From: Echinarachnius parma
Lineage: Eukaryota; Echinodermata; Echinoidea; Clypeasteroida; Echinarachniidae
Assembly (NCBI GenBank): GCA_037951105.1
Contig: JBAMJV010008921.1
Coordinates: forward strand, 1 to 64,000
Reading direction: 5' to 3'
DNA length: 64,000 nt
The position numbers and the translations under genes were made by a program. Position 1 is the first letter of the stretch, and each line of letters starts with the position of its first letter. Positions 47,195-59,443 of the stretch are shown piece after piece. Under the pieces are notes generated by a model. That model saw nothing but the letters and a program-made list of their open reading frames with translations. It did not search any database and was not told where the DNA came from.

Positions 47195-48250
47195 ACCCTA
47201 TCACGGCAATTTTGGCAAGTTTTGTGAAAGTGACATGGGTTTTGAATGTACAACATAGGTTTTATGAACCCACCCCATCATTGCATCCCTGGATAGGTAC
47301 CCGACCAGATTTTGAGGTCTTACGATGTTTTTCTGCCGCATGGGGGCGCTGCTAGCACAAAAACGACCACACGAACCCCCCATTTTTAAAGTTTTTCTGT
47401 ATTCAGTAACCCTTTCTCTATAATTTTGGCAAGTTTCGTAAAAGTGACATGGGTTTTGAATGTACAGCATAAGTTTTATGAACCCACCCCATCAGTGCAT
47501 CACTGGATAGGTTCCAGACCAGATTTTGAGGTCTTACGATGTTTTCTGCCGCATGGGGGCGCTGCTAGCACAAAAACGAGCACACGAACCCCCCATTTTT
47601 AAAGTGTTTCTGTATTCAGTAACCCTTTCTCTATAATTTTGGCAAGTTTCGTAAAAGTGACATGGGTTTTGAATGTACAGCATAAGTTGTATGAACCCAC
47701 CCCATCAGTGCATCACTGGATAGGTTCCAGACCAGATTTTGAGGTCTTACGATGTTTTCTGCCGCATGGGGGCGCTGCTAGCACAAAAACGAGCACACGA
47801 ACCCCCCATTTTTAAAGTTTTTCTGTATTCAGTAACCCTTTCTCTATAATTTTGGCAAGTTTCGTAAAAGTGACATGGGTTTTGAATGTACAGCATAAGT
47901 TTTATGAACCCATCCCATCAGTGCATCACTGGATAGGTTCCAGACCAGATTTTGAGGTCTTACGATGTTTTCTGCCGCATGGGGGCGCTGCTAGCACAAA
48001 AACGAGCACACGAACCCCCCATTTTTATAGTTTTTCTGTATTCAGTAGCCCTTTCTCTATAATTTTGCCAAGTTTCGTAAAAGTGACATGGGTTTTGAAT
48101 GTGCAGCATAAGTTTTATGAACCTTGCCCATTATCCCACCCCTAACAGAAAAAGTCCATGAGAAGGATTTTTAGGATATTGGTGTTTTCTGCCGCGTGAG
48201 GGCGCTGCTAGCAAGATTGAGAGCATACACCCCCAACTTTAATTTTTTTC
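47195..48250 (+). repeat. 213-bp tandem satellite, nearly five units
   Basis: tctgtattcagta recurs at 47396, 47609, 47822 and 48035, exactly 213 bp apart. Each unit includes cgtaaaagtgacatgggttt, ccaccccatcagtgcatcac, gattttgaggtcttacgatg, gccgcatgggggcgctgcta and acgaaccccccattttta. The middle units are almost identical and the edge units diverge. 213 is 71 codons, so one frame stays open across units (for example 47852-48145); that follows from the period and is not proof of coding. Confidence 0.95.
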
Positions 48251-49086
48251 CCTCGTTTTGGATACCTTTCTCTACAATTCTCCCAAGTTTGGAGAAAATT
48301 ACGTGGATTTTGAAAGAATTATGGGGATTTAAGTTTGCTATTGGAAATTTTGTTGCCTATCATGGCCTTGGTCCTGTAACACTACCATTCTATACTGGAC
48401 GTCAGATTGCCATATTCTTCAGAGTCCCGTAGAAGAAAAACAAGCACACGAACCTATGGTTTTATTTGCATATTTGGGCTTCGGATGGGTCAAAGTTACG
48501 GTATGGAAAGTTTGAAGAAACTGACATGGACTTCACTTTAACTGGGGAACGTCCTTAAGTGATTTCATTTCCCGATTTGAAAAGTTATCTTAGCTATGCT
48601 CAGTCCCATGTGTGTTTTTTTGTGTTGGAGATTTTATGGACCATAAAATAACAAAATCGTACATGGAAAAGAGCTTAGTTTCATCAGTTGATGACTCTTA
48701 GATGAAACTGCTCGATTCTAGGTTTTGTTTTGTTTATTCAGTGATGGATTTCTTTAATGATGGTGGTAATTTTAACACATAACTTCCATAATTTACCAAT
48801 TAATGACCAAGTAGTCATGACCATTGTTTTTCTTTGTTTGTAAATTTTATTTTCGGGCCACCAGAAAAAAAGATAATTTCGAGCATTGGAATACAGTAAC
48901 AAATGAGGCTAAACATTGCCCAGTACCCTGAAACTATGAATATGGTTATTGTTTTAATTTTACTTTTGTTTTTCCTTATTTTTTTCGGGCCAGTAGATTT
49001 TGGTTTCGGGCCACCAAAATTGGAAAAATACTAGTTTTACTGGCCCGACCGGGCCACCAGCAAAAAAAAGTTAATTTCGAGGGTTG

Positions 49087-49094
49087 CATGTGGC
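49087..49094 (+). other. 8-bp target duplication, right copy (CATGTGGC)
   Basis: Direct repeat of 45263-45270. Confidence 0.88.
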
Positions 49095-50136
49095 ATTGGC
49101 ATTTAACTAAATGTAAGGGTAATATCATCACTTAACCCGTACACTACTGGAGCACTTTGCTCAACACGTATTGAGTCTCTGGCGATAGCAATATGCTGTA
49201 TAATCTTTTAAATTATGAGATATTTACACCTTTTAGAGAGCTTAAAACAAATTTACAACATATTTTTTAGAGATGATTGCTCTTTATTTAGCGTTGGCAT
49301 AACTTGTTTTTGTTATTACTGAGACTGGTAGGAAGTAATTTGGACATGTAAACAACAACTGTGCCTTACCAGCTTACGTAAGGCTTATGCCTTAAAAACG
49401 TACTTTTGAAAGAAATTTATTGCAATGTGTATATTTTGTTCTTATATCCATGAGAAAACGATTCGTGATCTCTCTGGAAGTGAGTTATGGGTATAGCTTA
49501 ATTACATAGCATGTTATATTTTACGTGCGCTTTTCAATGTCATGTTGGTCTGGGGAAATATAAGTGAAACTGTTTGATATCCTTCTAATTTACGAAATAA
49601 AGTTCCTCACAAATTAATCAACTACCGGATGCGATATTATACACCCCTCTCCGTAAATATAAGTCACTTCCACACACGACATACTACTTTATAATGGGCT
49701 ATAAACTTTACAGGCAGTTAACTTTGTTTACTGATTATAACAATTTATGATGTTTACGCTGCACGGTATATTTCTTGTGTGGTTAAATACACGAAGCTGA
49801 CGTTTTCGAGTAGGCCTATACCCGTATATCAAACTCAGCTATAACATTGGGAATCGAAGATTCGCAAAAAGGTGGTGGAAAATTAAAAAAACGTGTTTCG
49901 TGTTCGCGCCAGCTATACATCTTATACAACTACGTCATTGTATACCTGCATACGTGGCGGGAGGGGGAGATGGGGCATGGATTCTGGCAGGGGGCGACTA
50001 CCCCAAAACTGCTTCTCCCCCATCCCCCCCAAAAAACTAAGACTACCACAAACGAATCCACAATACAAAACTTTGTATTGTGTTTGTTTTGGGTGCTGCT
50101 GTTTTTGTGTTTTGATGATTTGATCTCCTTTTTTAT
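49095..50136. other. AT-rich stretch, nothing recognised
   Basis: Short frames only, no repeat family assigned. Confidence 0.4.
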
Positions 50137-50156
50137 GGGGGGGGGGGGGGGGGGGG
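50137..50156 (+). repeat. Poly-G tract (20 G)
   Basis: Uninterrupted run, followed by a C/T-rich stretch ending ttcgccactgcc, which resembles the complement of the CAGTGGCG hAT-like end. Confidence 0.97.
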
Positions 50157-50536
50157 TCCTCCTCTCCCCCTTTGCCCCCTTCCCTTCGCCACTGCCTCGC
50201 ACCTTCAATTAGTCCTAAGACTCTCTCGGCTGGGTGTATATCATAACGAGTGGCAGGAATCCGGCCACTTAGACGGCTCCAAACGAGGAAGGATATTTTA
50301 CACCGTCTAACTTGTTGAGGGCAGCCGCGGATATGCGCCCGTCACTCCTCTCCAATCGTAGTATCACATATCAGGCTGCATGTGCACGTGCATTCTCTAC
50401 TCTTGGGTGGGGTCATCAATGCACGTTTTGGAAGGATCTTGTTGTCAAATCTGGAGCACGCAGTGAACGATTCGTACTGTATATTTAACATGCTTAAACC
50501 AAAACAGAACGAATAATTAGAGTGCCCGTGTACTCT

Positions 50537-50612
50537 TTGGAACGCCAAAACTGTCACCTACTTTCATACGAGAAATTGGAACGCCAAAACTGCCACCTAC
50601 TTTCATACGCGA
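50537..50612 (+). repeat. 40-bp tandem duplication
   Basis: ttggaacgccaaaactg.cacctactttcatacg occurs twice, head to tail. Confidence 0.9.
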
Positions 50613-51332
50613 CGATTTGACGTACGAGCCGCATTACAGCGGTGTGTATGCCAATTAGACCCTCATGTAGTTCAACACGTTCAAGGCCCAACTGCTTTTA
50701 AAGATAATCCTTGAGTTTATTACTTCTTTCTGCATGATTCTGTTTTTGTTTTGTTTTTATAGTCTTTCACTTTGTTTTGAATCCTTGTGAAATTACACTT
50801 TGTAATTAGGACTTCCAAATAAGAATGATGCCCCTTATACATGTCATATAATACAAGTGCTCACATACTTGTGAAATGGTGATTTAAAAAAAATATATTT
50901 TCCTCTTTTAAAGGGCCATACGAGAAGCTTTCTCCAGGTTGTGGCCATTGAACAACTCGTGGTTAAACTAGGCCAGATCAAAGCAGCAATCATTATCACG
51001 TGTGCACGTATATACCGGGCTGATAGCGGCAAAACAAATTGTCCTGTCTGCTTCGCAGTAATGTTTTGTCGAATTTTGTATTGTCGATTTTTACAACCAC
51101 CAACTTAGATCGAATGATCATGCATGCACATGTAACCCTCTCATTTGATCAGTTGATAATTGAACGATACTTCTTCATCTTGTGCTAGTCTGTACGGCAT
51201 GTCAAGTTCTGCAACCGTTTTACGAACCTCGACCAGTACTCAAAAATACCTTTAATAATGCACATCATGTATGGCTCGTGCGAACACACTCTCCTGGCAC
51301 AGATCCCCCTGTTCATCATAATCCCAGAACAT

Positions 51333-51561
51333 TTAAGCCCGGCGCAAACCGAACCGACTCGACCCGATCCGACTGGTTTTCAGTCAGGCTATAGTCAGTT
51401 TCGCTCAGTCGGAGTCGATTCAACATGTTGAATTGGCCTCGAATGACCTCCGACTGGCTCTTGAATGGCAAAACCGGAGTCCTGAGGCAACACACACTGA
51501 GTTTATTAGGCTGAAAACCAGTCGGATCGGGTCGAGTCGGCTCTGTCTGCGCCGGGCTTAA
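51333..51561. mobile_element. Family G palindromic MITE (TTAAGCCCGGCGC ends)
   Basis: 229 bp. TTAAGCCCGGCGCA is mirrored by TGCGCCGGGCTTAA, and the arms continue with gactcgacccgatccgactg / cagtcggatcgggtcgagtc and ggttttcag / ctgaaaacc. A second, inner pair (ctcagtcggagtcg, cctccgactgg) lies near the centre. Flanked by TTAA. Confidence 0.9.
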
Positions 51562-51718
51562 GACAATTTAATCGCCTATAGCCCCCCACGGTATACGGTG
51601 GCCTTGACTGAACTTTTCAAGTTCGAGCATAACAACTTTGCTGCGATTTTATGCGAAACAATAATGATCTTGTTTTCCTCCCCTTCCGATTATATTTTAG
51701 GCGATAAAAAAAAGCGAA

Positions 51719-52041
51719 CAGGGGGTGTTTCACAAAGATTCTACGTTGAATCTAACTCTAAATCGGTACCTGACTGCTATTGAAAGCTGTTATTTTCTTT
51801 GTGACATTGTTGAAACAGTTTTCGTTTTAAAGACATATTAAGATTGATAAAATCAATTTGTTATAATCAAGGTGAAGGATTCTTAAACTAAATGATTTTT
51901 GTTGTTGTCGTTGGAATTCTCAAATACTTGTATTGTTTTGGTTAATGACTATGTTTTATTCCAAGGCTACAGATGGCTTTCCATAATCGTTCGGTCCTAC
52001 TTAGAGATAAGTTATACTGAGAATCTTTGTGAATCACCCAC
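51719..52041. mobile_element. Short relative of the 35.4-kb fold-back
   Basis: cagggggtgtttcacaaaga is mirrored by tctttgtgaatcaccca, and the right arm has ggctttccataatcgttcgg like 35450-36434. Confidence 0.75.
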
Positions 52042-52253
52042 AGACCTTTCGGCTTCTTCTGATATAAACGCGTAGGTTATTTTATAAATGTATATCGCAT
52101 GATACTTCAAACAGATAGTTGCGATTTTCGCCGAGATGGATCTCCAAAATGTCAAATAGCAAACCGAAATGAACGATGACTGTTTAATTATGCCGGATGA
52201 TAATGTGATAATCAACATTTTCAATAAATCCTATCCTTACAAGAAACTGGCTA

Positions 52254-52276
52254 CCCCCCCCCCCCCCCCCCCCCCC
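52254..52276 (-). repeat. Poly-C tract (23 C)
   Basis: Longest homopolymer of C/G in the window. Confidence 0.97.
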
Positions 52277-52809
52277 AACACACACCCCTATGGGGATAGC
52301 AACATTTTTTTTAAGGACTTGTTAAAATACTTTCCAATCAAATAGTCCATAGTTTCAAAACCGTTCTTAAATCTGTTACTATCACATGCGCATGTTCATG
52401 TCTTATAACGTTGTTTGCGATAAAGGTCAGGTATAATGTTTTGTTCTGTCCGCCTGCATTTGGAAATGAATTTGATAATTAACCTTTTAGGGGGAAGGTT
52501 GAGGCTGTTTCAATCTAATGGTCAAACTATGCCTGCGGGTCATCTAACCTTTTGCCTTAATTGTCACGATCCGGTGATGATGAATCATGCCTCGATTAGG
52601 GACGGAGCGTGTATGATTCGATTCCATATTCTTTCTTTCTTGGACGAGCGGTATAAACGGGCGCAATAACTTTTGAACCCCGGCTTGATGGCCGCCATTA
52701 GCCGACCGATCGTGCCGCGATATGTTGGAGAGTGCATCCATGAATTCAGGCATGCATCAGGTAGCCGCTTTCGTCACTTCATCTTCGCACGGAAGTGAGA
52801 GGTAAATGG

Positions 52810-53571
52810 CCTAATCCCATTATAGCGTAGCTCCTTCCATTGCCTATCCGACCAAAATGCGGCAAAACGGTCAGTAAGGTATAGCAAAATTCCGTCCGCT
52901 GCCCATCAACGCGAAATGGAGCCGAATAAAAAGTATCAAGCCCCGTGTTCACACACACAATTTTTCATCCCTTAATCATCTCTATAGAATCATCACTAGC
53001 GATACGACGTTTCGCTAGTGATGATTAAATCAAACCTGGTATATGTTCACACGCACAGAGCATCGAACAACATATGTTTTCCAGGTGGTGCCGAACCTCC
53101 CGAACAACGTATAAGTGCGCAGTTTGCTACTGCGCAGTGTGTTGTCATTTTTTTTCTGTCTGCGCTGTCTCGCTGCAGCTGTGCGAGCGAACGTTCGCAT
53201 TAAGCCACGCCCACTTAGTCATGATTAGCGAGTTACGGTTGTTCACACACGGAATAAGCGTGATTCTATAGTCAGCTCTCGTACGAAACGACGATAAAAC
53301 CAGCGTATCGCTAGTCATCACTAGCGATACGTCGTTTCGTTAGTAAGCGTTCAGACACAGGCATTTTTAATGAGAAGCTGATTCTATAGTCAGCTGCTGA
53401 TTCTTTAGTCATGATTAAGGGCTGAAAATGTTGTGTGTGAACACGGGGCTATACTAGTCCATTCCGAGCTTGGTCCGCATTATTTCGTTTCCTGCCAGTA
53501 TTCTCCTAGTACATTTCGGATGTCAAACGGATAGGAAGCGGAATGAGATAGGCTATAGTGGGGCTAGGTCA
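52810..53571. mobile_element. TIR element interrupted by another palindromic element
   Basis: Left cctaatcccattatagc is mirrored by gctatagtggggctagg, and ccttcc...cctatccgac by aacggataggaagcgg-type sequence. The 17049-17291 copy shows the same order without the insertion at 52941-53448. Confidence 0.75.
52941..53448. mobile_element. Nested palindromic MITE (CCCCGTGTTCACAC ends)
   Basis: 508 bp. CCCCGTGTTCACACACACAA is mirrored by TTGTGTGTGAACACGGGG, followed inward by ttaatcat/atgattaa, ctatagaatca / tgattctatagt and repeated catcactagcgatacg in both orientations. Absent from the related 17-kb element, so it inserted later. No clear target duplication. Confidence 0.85.
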
Positions 53572-55313
53572 TTGCAAAAAAGAGAGCACGAGCAAAAGCG
53601 AAAGCAGTCAAAGTGCATCGTTGACTCCCAAAGTAGACTAATGTTTATATAGCTCGGCCTCTAATCGAATCCAAAACGGCGAATGGTGCAAAACCGGTAG
53701 AACAAATCACGTCCATTGAGGGAATGCAAATATGGGACTATAATAGCTAGCTGCTGCTACAGCTATATGGGGAATGAGTCGAACCCCACACGTGCTAAAA
53801 GGCAGATGAAGCGATCGAGTCACGAAACTAATAAATGCGATCTGACATCCAGAATTGAACCTGAACAAATGTATTGACGTACGCTTGCATAGAATTGATT
53901 ACAAGTGGGTGAACCCCTTTTCCCCAAAAAAACAGTTGTTGTAAATATATAATGCGTTAATAATACATAATACATCATGTGACTATAATAAAAACAAAAT
54001 GTACACAGTCATACGTGGAAATTGTTTTTCTTCAAATTTCTGCTAGGTCTAAATCATAACAAAACAAAAAGCCAACTAATTGCGTATATGTTAATGTTAA
54101 AAGTCAGTAATACGATAATCATGATAATGAAGCGGATAAAATACCTCACAAATAATCACTTAACTAGGGTCACGACACTATTAATAGTTAATACAATGCC
54201 ATATACATATATATATATATATATCCATGTAAGTAGGCCAATGCATATGAACATGTTGCTTAATATCCGAACAAAAAATCTGTAAAAGTAATCTTGATAA
54301 TATAGATAGTAAAATCGATGTGTATCGCAAACTTTCATCAATGTGGTCATTGACGTGTTAATTATTTGGATGAAACTTGATGTGGAATATATCCGCACAA
54401 TACCTTTAACCCTTCGTTGCCGGAGGTGCTATATGGTGCACATCATTTGTGTATACCTAACGTCTGCTGAGATGCACGTTACGAGTTAAGATACAACGGA
54501 TAAGCAGGTGTAACCTACTTTATTAAGTACATACGTCACGCACTTCGCAGCCAGGTGAACCTATTCTTGACATGGTCAGACCGATCAGAAGTCCCTTCGG
54601 CGATTGATAATTCCCCCTTTCTATTTGCGAAATGTTTATTACACATATTGGGGCAAGGACCGTCTTGTCATTAAGCTAAGTCCAAGTTAAAAACAGCTTT
54701 ATTTTACTAATTTCAACCTTGATATCGTGTCTACCTATAATAACTCACAAAGAGATGGCGCAAGTCGCGGCTAAACCCGATAAATTCTTGTTCAACCGCT
54801 GAATTGACAAAGCTTATTCGTCTGCGTAGGCCCTAGGCACATTTGTTTTTCTTCTCCGGGGGCTGAGAGCGTTTGCCGAAATAGTATCCTTCCATTATTG
54901 GGTTCATCTGGCAAGTAAAATACAAATACAAAAAAGAGGTATTCATCACATTGGTGGTTTTGTAAACAAAATTACATGGTTTTGCCCGAATGTGACATGG
55001 TACGACTGAGGGTGTAGAACACATGCTTGCTATATGATATAGCTGCAACAAGTCTCACGCATGTGAACGTGTTCAAAAAGTGAAAGTACAGTATCGGGGC
55101 CTTGCATGTTTAATCAGTTATAATTATCAGTGCCTTGGACCGAGACCGCTAACGCGGTGCAACATAGCGAACTAAACATTACCACCAATCTGCTATCACT
55201 TAAGATTATTGATTATATTTTACACCATTATGTTTAAACCACCCAACGGACGAAAACAGTCGATTTCATGTCACAATACATATTTAAGATCATACCAATA
55301 CAACGTACATGAC
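53572..55313. other. AT-rich stretch, nothing recognised
   Basis: Short frames; a small (TA)n at about 54207-54225. Confidence 0.4.
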
Positions 55314-55867
55314 TTAAAGGGAAAGTTTCCCCATCATCTATTTACCTTTGATTAATTTATCTACACATTAAAACATATTTTCATGCAAATATGTCCAATG
55401 TTTGCCCTCTGAACAAAGGAGGGGCATCATTCAAAGTCAATCGCTGTATGGGCTAATCCCATTCATCGCGTATAGCGTGGAGGTTGCCATTATATTTTTT
55501 GAAACCCGGATTTTTAATTGTTCGCGCCGAAATGCTACGTCAAACCCGAACAAACAAGCTCCGCCTCTTTTTGTTAGCTCTCGCAGCTCGCGGGGTTTGT
55601 GCACAAACACAAGGCCAAACGTGAGCCAACAAAAAGAGTAGTTCGGGTTTGACATCACATCATAGAGCGATCCGAGTTTCATAAACACCAATGGCAGCCT
55701 CCATGGTGTTCGCGATGAATGGGATTATCCCGTACAGCGAGTGACTTTGAATGATGCTCATCCCTTGCTCAAAAGGCCAATGTTGGTCGTATTTGCATGA
55801 AATTGTGTTTTAACGTTTAGAGAACATAATCAAAGGTGATTATATGTTGGGGAAAATGTCCCTTTAA
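55314..55867. mobile_element. Family F palindromic MITE
   Basis: 554 bp. TTAAAGGGA is mirrored by TCCCTTTAA, with arms paired through tacctttgatta / aatcaaaggtga, atgcaaata, catcattcaaagtca / tgactttgaatgatg, taatcccattcatcgcg / cgcgatgaatgggatta and tttttgtt. Flanked by TTAA. Confidence 0.9.
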
Positions 55868-57425
55868 GTCACCGCCCTGTATACGTATTATGTAGGGCTG
55901 AACGGATTCTAATACGAAATCATTTTAAATGGTCATAATATACTTACAACTCACATGACCCGTTTTTCTCAATAACCTGATAACAAATATCAATGAAAAT
56001 GTTGCCAAAAGTGTACTTTCTAGCTAGCCGTTTATTTCATCGATATGGACGAAGCAATTTTAGCAAAATGATTTCGCTTTTAAGATGACCCGAGTCTGTA
56101 TTAAAAATAGACCAACTGCCCAACATCGATGATAAGCGGCCGACCCCACTAACATGAACAGATATCATCTACAGAATACATAGAAACGAAGGGTTAGATA
56201 ATATTATTGTACATTCTTGATAAAAACACGGTCAGCCAGACAGGAATATTGCATTTGGCGCCTCATCTCTTGAAGAACATTGGCGCGACCAGTTATAGCG
56301 GTACATGAGGGTGGGGGGGGGGGGGGGTGCTTAATGTTTATGTAAGGGGGGTATACGGTTTCTCAAATACTTGATACTTGATACTTTATGCGATAATCAC
56401 TTTGGCAGCTCATACAGGAAGCTATACTGGGATGAAGTGTGGTGTGTGCCATACGGAGGTGACATGGTGTATAATACAATTTCCCTCGTATTTACTTACA
56501 ACGATATAGGAAGTGAATAGTGCGAGTAAACACACGGGTCCATTTTAAAGTAGATGTGACCCAGGAGGAGGCTGCATTGTTCTGATGACTGGTAGGGCAG
56601 CCCCAAAGCTCCCTACCAGTATACCTCGAAACATCCCTACCAGAAATACATGTTACACTCATAATAATATTAATAATAGTATATTACATTTATATAGCGC
56701 CTAATAACCAGATCATGTGGATACATTTCAATTAATAATAATGTTTTCTATTAATCAACTGAGAATAACACTTTAAATCAATATCTTGTTGATACCATTA
56801 GAAGTTACAAGGATTTTATGACTAGACTATGCGGGTAATTATTACGTAATAACGAGAGATTATCATAACGCGTACGATTAAATTACTTGATCACGAAAGT
56901 TACACGATAAAAGTAACTGCCATGAAATTTGGTCAATGCCAAACTAGCAACCTCGTTATGATATACCAGTCGTCTATTATCCTCTTTTTATTTTAAATGG
57001 TCTATTTTGTCGTCTTTTGTATGTACATTTACTATCATATTTAAATTCATTTTGTTTTGTTTAGTTTGGTTTAATTTGATTTCAATACGAAACGAATTGT
57101 TCAGCACGTAATGTTAAGATAGTAAAACTATAGACAATCAAAATTATACAGTGGCAATAATGATCGAATCTTTAAATTTCCTTTCCCGCGTCCCCAGCCA
57201 CCCCCTCCTTCCCCTCATGAGCTTAATTGAACAAAACAAGTCCGCATGAGTTCGATACAAATACAAAAAATAGATAAATATAAGTTTTGTATAGAAGAAA
57301 AGAAATAGCTTTGACACAATTAACAAAGAACATTGGAAAGAAAGATATGAAGAGACGAACAGGTGACAATCATATTCCTCACTGCGCTGGAGACATTATT
57401 GGCCACATTATTTTGACATGCGTAT
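55868..57425. other. AT-rich stretch with a poly-G tract
   Basis: A G run lies at 56312-56327. No gene seen. Confidence 0.4.
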
Positions 57426-57508
57426 ACTTCTCTTAACTTTTAAAGCATGTTTCGATAATGCATAAACTTTATGCATTATCGAAACATGTTTTAAAAGTTA
57501 AGAGAAGT
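57426..57508. repeat. 83-bp near-perfect palindrome
   Basis: Arms of 41 bp around a single central base: acttctcttaacttttaaa then catgtttcgataatgcataa, mirrored with one mismatch. No larger inverted element surrounds it. Confidence 0.95.
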
Positions 57509-59443
57509 CCTTATATTTGTAATAGTTTGTTTTTTGACATTTTTGTTCCAACTAATACAAAAAAGTATTGTAATATGTTTCGTCTCAACCCCCAAATCGA
57601 TTGTGAAAAGATAATAACTTTGGTTGCGACTTTCAAAATACACCTTTCTGCTGATTTGAAGTCGAAGCTTTCATTTAAAATGTTACCGGGTCAAGGCTAA
57701 TGCAACAAGTTCTTTTTGTTAGATTTGTTCGTGGGAATAGGAAAATTATTTGGTATTTCATTCCCCCTAGAATTCCAAGAAGACGGTCACAAGTTCCGAT
57801 TATTACTTTGCCATGTCAAACATACCTCGCATTCAATATGATACCAGCTGTCTTTGGGTATCTTTTATTTAAGGTAAAGTACAGTATATGACCTTGGATG
57901 ACCTACTTATGAAATGAAGGTCAATAATTTTGTATGTTTCAACATAATTGCTCAGGAGATTAAAGAAAAAAAACCGAGATAATCATTTCGTTAGACCCTC
58001 ACAATGTATTTGATAAACAAAACAAAAAATCTTACATGTTTAGTTAGAAATGCCTTTTGGTTGAATGTATATGTGTTCCTTAGTAATTACTATGATTCTT
58101 TTATTTACTGTCATTTGTATATAGTCTATACTATTATAATATAGAGAGCCGATCTCGACTAGCACTTGTGCTAACTTTTGGTTCTCTTTTATTAACTTTA
58201 ACTTGATCTAAACGTGTTTGTTATGTAGATAAGCGCCTGACGTTGTTATTGTTTTCATATAAGCACGTGTTATATTATGTAAGCATTAATTAAGTCAGCC
58301 ATTCTTTTGTAGTATTCCATCGTTTTATTAGTACTTACAGTCATTATTTTTGATAATTTGTCTTACATGTATTATTTTGATGATGTATTACTGTTTTCGT
58401 TATTGTTATTTGTTATTAAACTTCAAACTTCAACATCAAACAAATATTATAACATGATAACTGTACTTACATTGGCAATAATTGTAAATTGCGATTCCGC
58501 TTTTTAGATAGAAATTATATATAATGTATTAGTAATGTCATGATATATTCAATGATATATCGGAATGATAAAACAATTATACAAGGGTTAACTATTTAAT
58601 GTATATACGAGCAGTATCTATGATTTGTATAAATCGTAGCACAAGCATATTCATACCATTTATATTGTCATCGTTTGAGCAATAAGTATAAATTGAATAA
58701 TTTAAGATTTTAACAAGCAAACGTAATCAATAATTTCATACGTATGATGTTTCATAAGTATATGTTGTGCGTGATTACCTGTGTGAATATACCAGTTCAC
58801 ATTCGACCTGCGACCCGTACTCGTTATTTAATACAGTCTATAAATATAATTATTATTGTACAAGCAGATTTGTTATGTTTACAGTGTCAAAGCAAAATAC
58901 ATCTTTATTTCCGTGGAACAGGGAGTTCATATTCACTGACAAGGGAAATATACCGATATAATATTGCATGAGAGTCAATTATAGGGTCTACATTTTCGAT
59001 CCTAGCAGAATCTTCTTCAGAGGCTAACTGACGAGGAAACTGTGTTGTTGTTGTTGTTATTTGATAGGCATGTCCAATCTGACAAGATTATTTCCGCCTG
59101 GCTTTATAAAATTGTCTTTTCGGTGATCAGAAGATGGCGCTATTTTGTTCGTTCTTTTTTCCCTTCACCACTTCTTGCTCCTCAAGTCCGTTCTTGAATC
59201 AATGGTGCAGGCAAAATAACTTAAGTGAAGACCGTGAACAGGGTGCAAATATTAGTTATACATAAGTTGTGCAGTGCAAATTATATTCTTACTTTTTACC
59301 CTCCTTCCTCCTGAGGACGGAGAGTAACAAACATATTATTTCATTCACTAAATTGTGTCTTTTATAACTTAGGCCACCACAGGCTGCAAAATGATCTTCT
59401 TTACCCAATAAATTATGTAAACTCATTTGTTTTACTTTCTATC
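57509..59443. other. AT-rich stretch, nothing recognised
   Basis: Frames of 60-80 codons have no domain likeness. Confidence 0.4.

Larger units (their letters stand above)
45993..48558. mobile_element. Nested 2.57-kb TTAA-ended element with perfect 20-bp TIRs
   Basis: TTAAGGACGTTCCCCAGTTA (45993-46012) is exactly reverse-complemented at 48539-48558. It contains a long hairpin (46297-46437), a poly-G run (46990-47005) and a 213-bp satellite (about 47195-48250). TTAA at each edge fits a TTAA-specific transposase (piggyBac or Kolobok type). No recognisable transposase. A 96-codon frame at 46157 with a hydrophobic stretch has no known likeness and overlaps the hairpin. Confidence 0.88.
45271..49086. 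mobile_element. Non-autonomous hAT-like element with a nested transposon
   Basis: The termini CAACGCTCGAAATT and AATTTCGAGGGTTG form an inverted repeat with CA...TG ends and sit exactly between two copies of CATGTGGC. An 8-bp duplication is the hAT signature. Subterminal regions carry GGCCCGA, GGGCCAGTAAAA and GGTGGCCCG motifs in both orientations (45290-45390, 48855-49060), possible transposase-binding repeats. The interior is broken by the 2.57-kb element at 45993-48558; without it the host element would be about 1.25 kb. No transposase frame. Confidence 0.88.
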
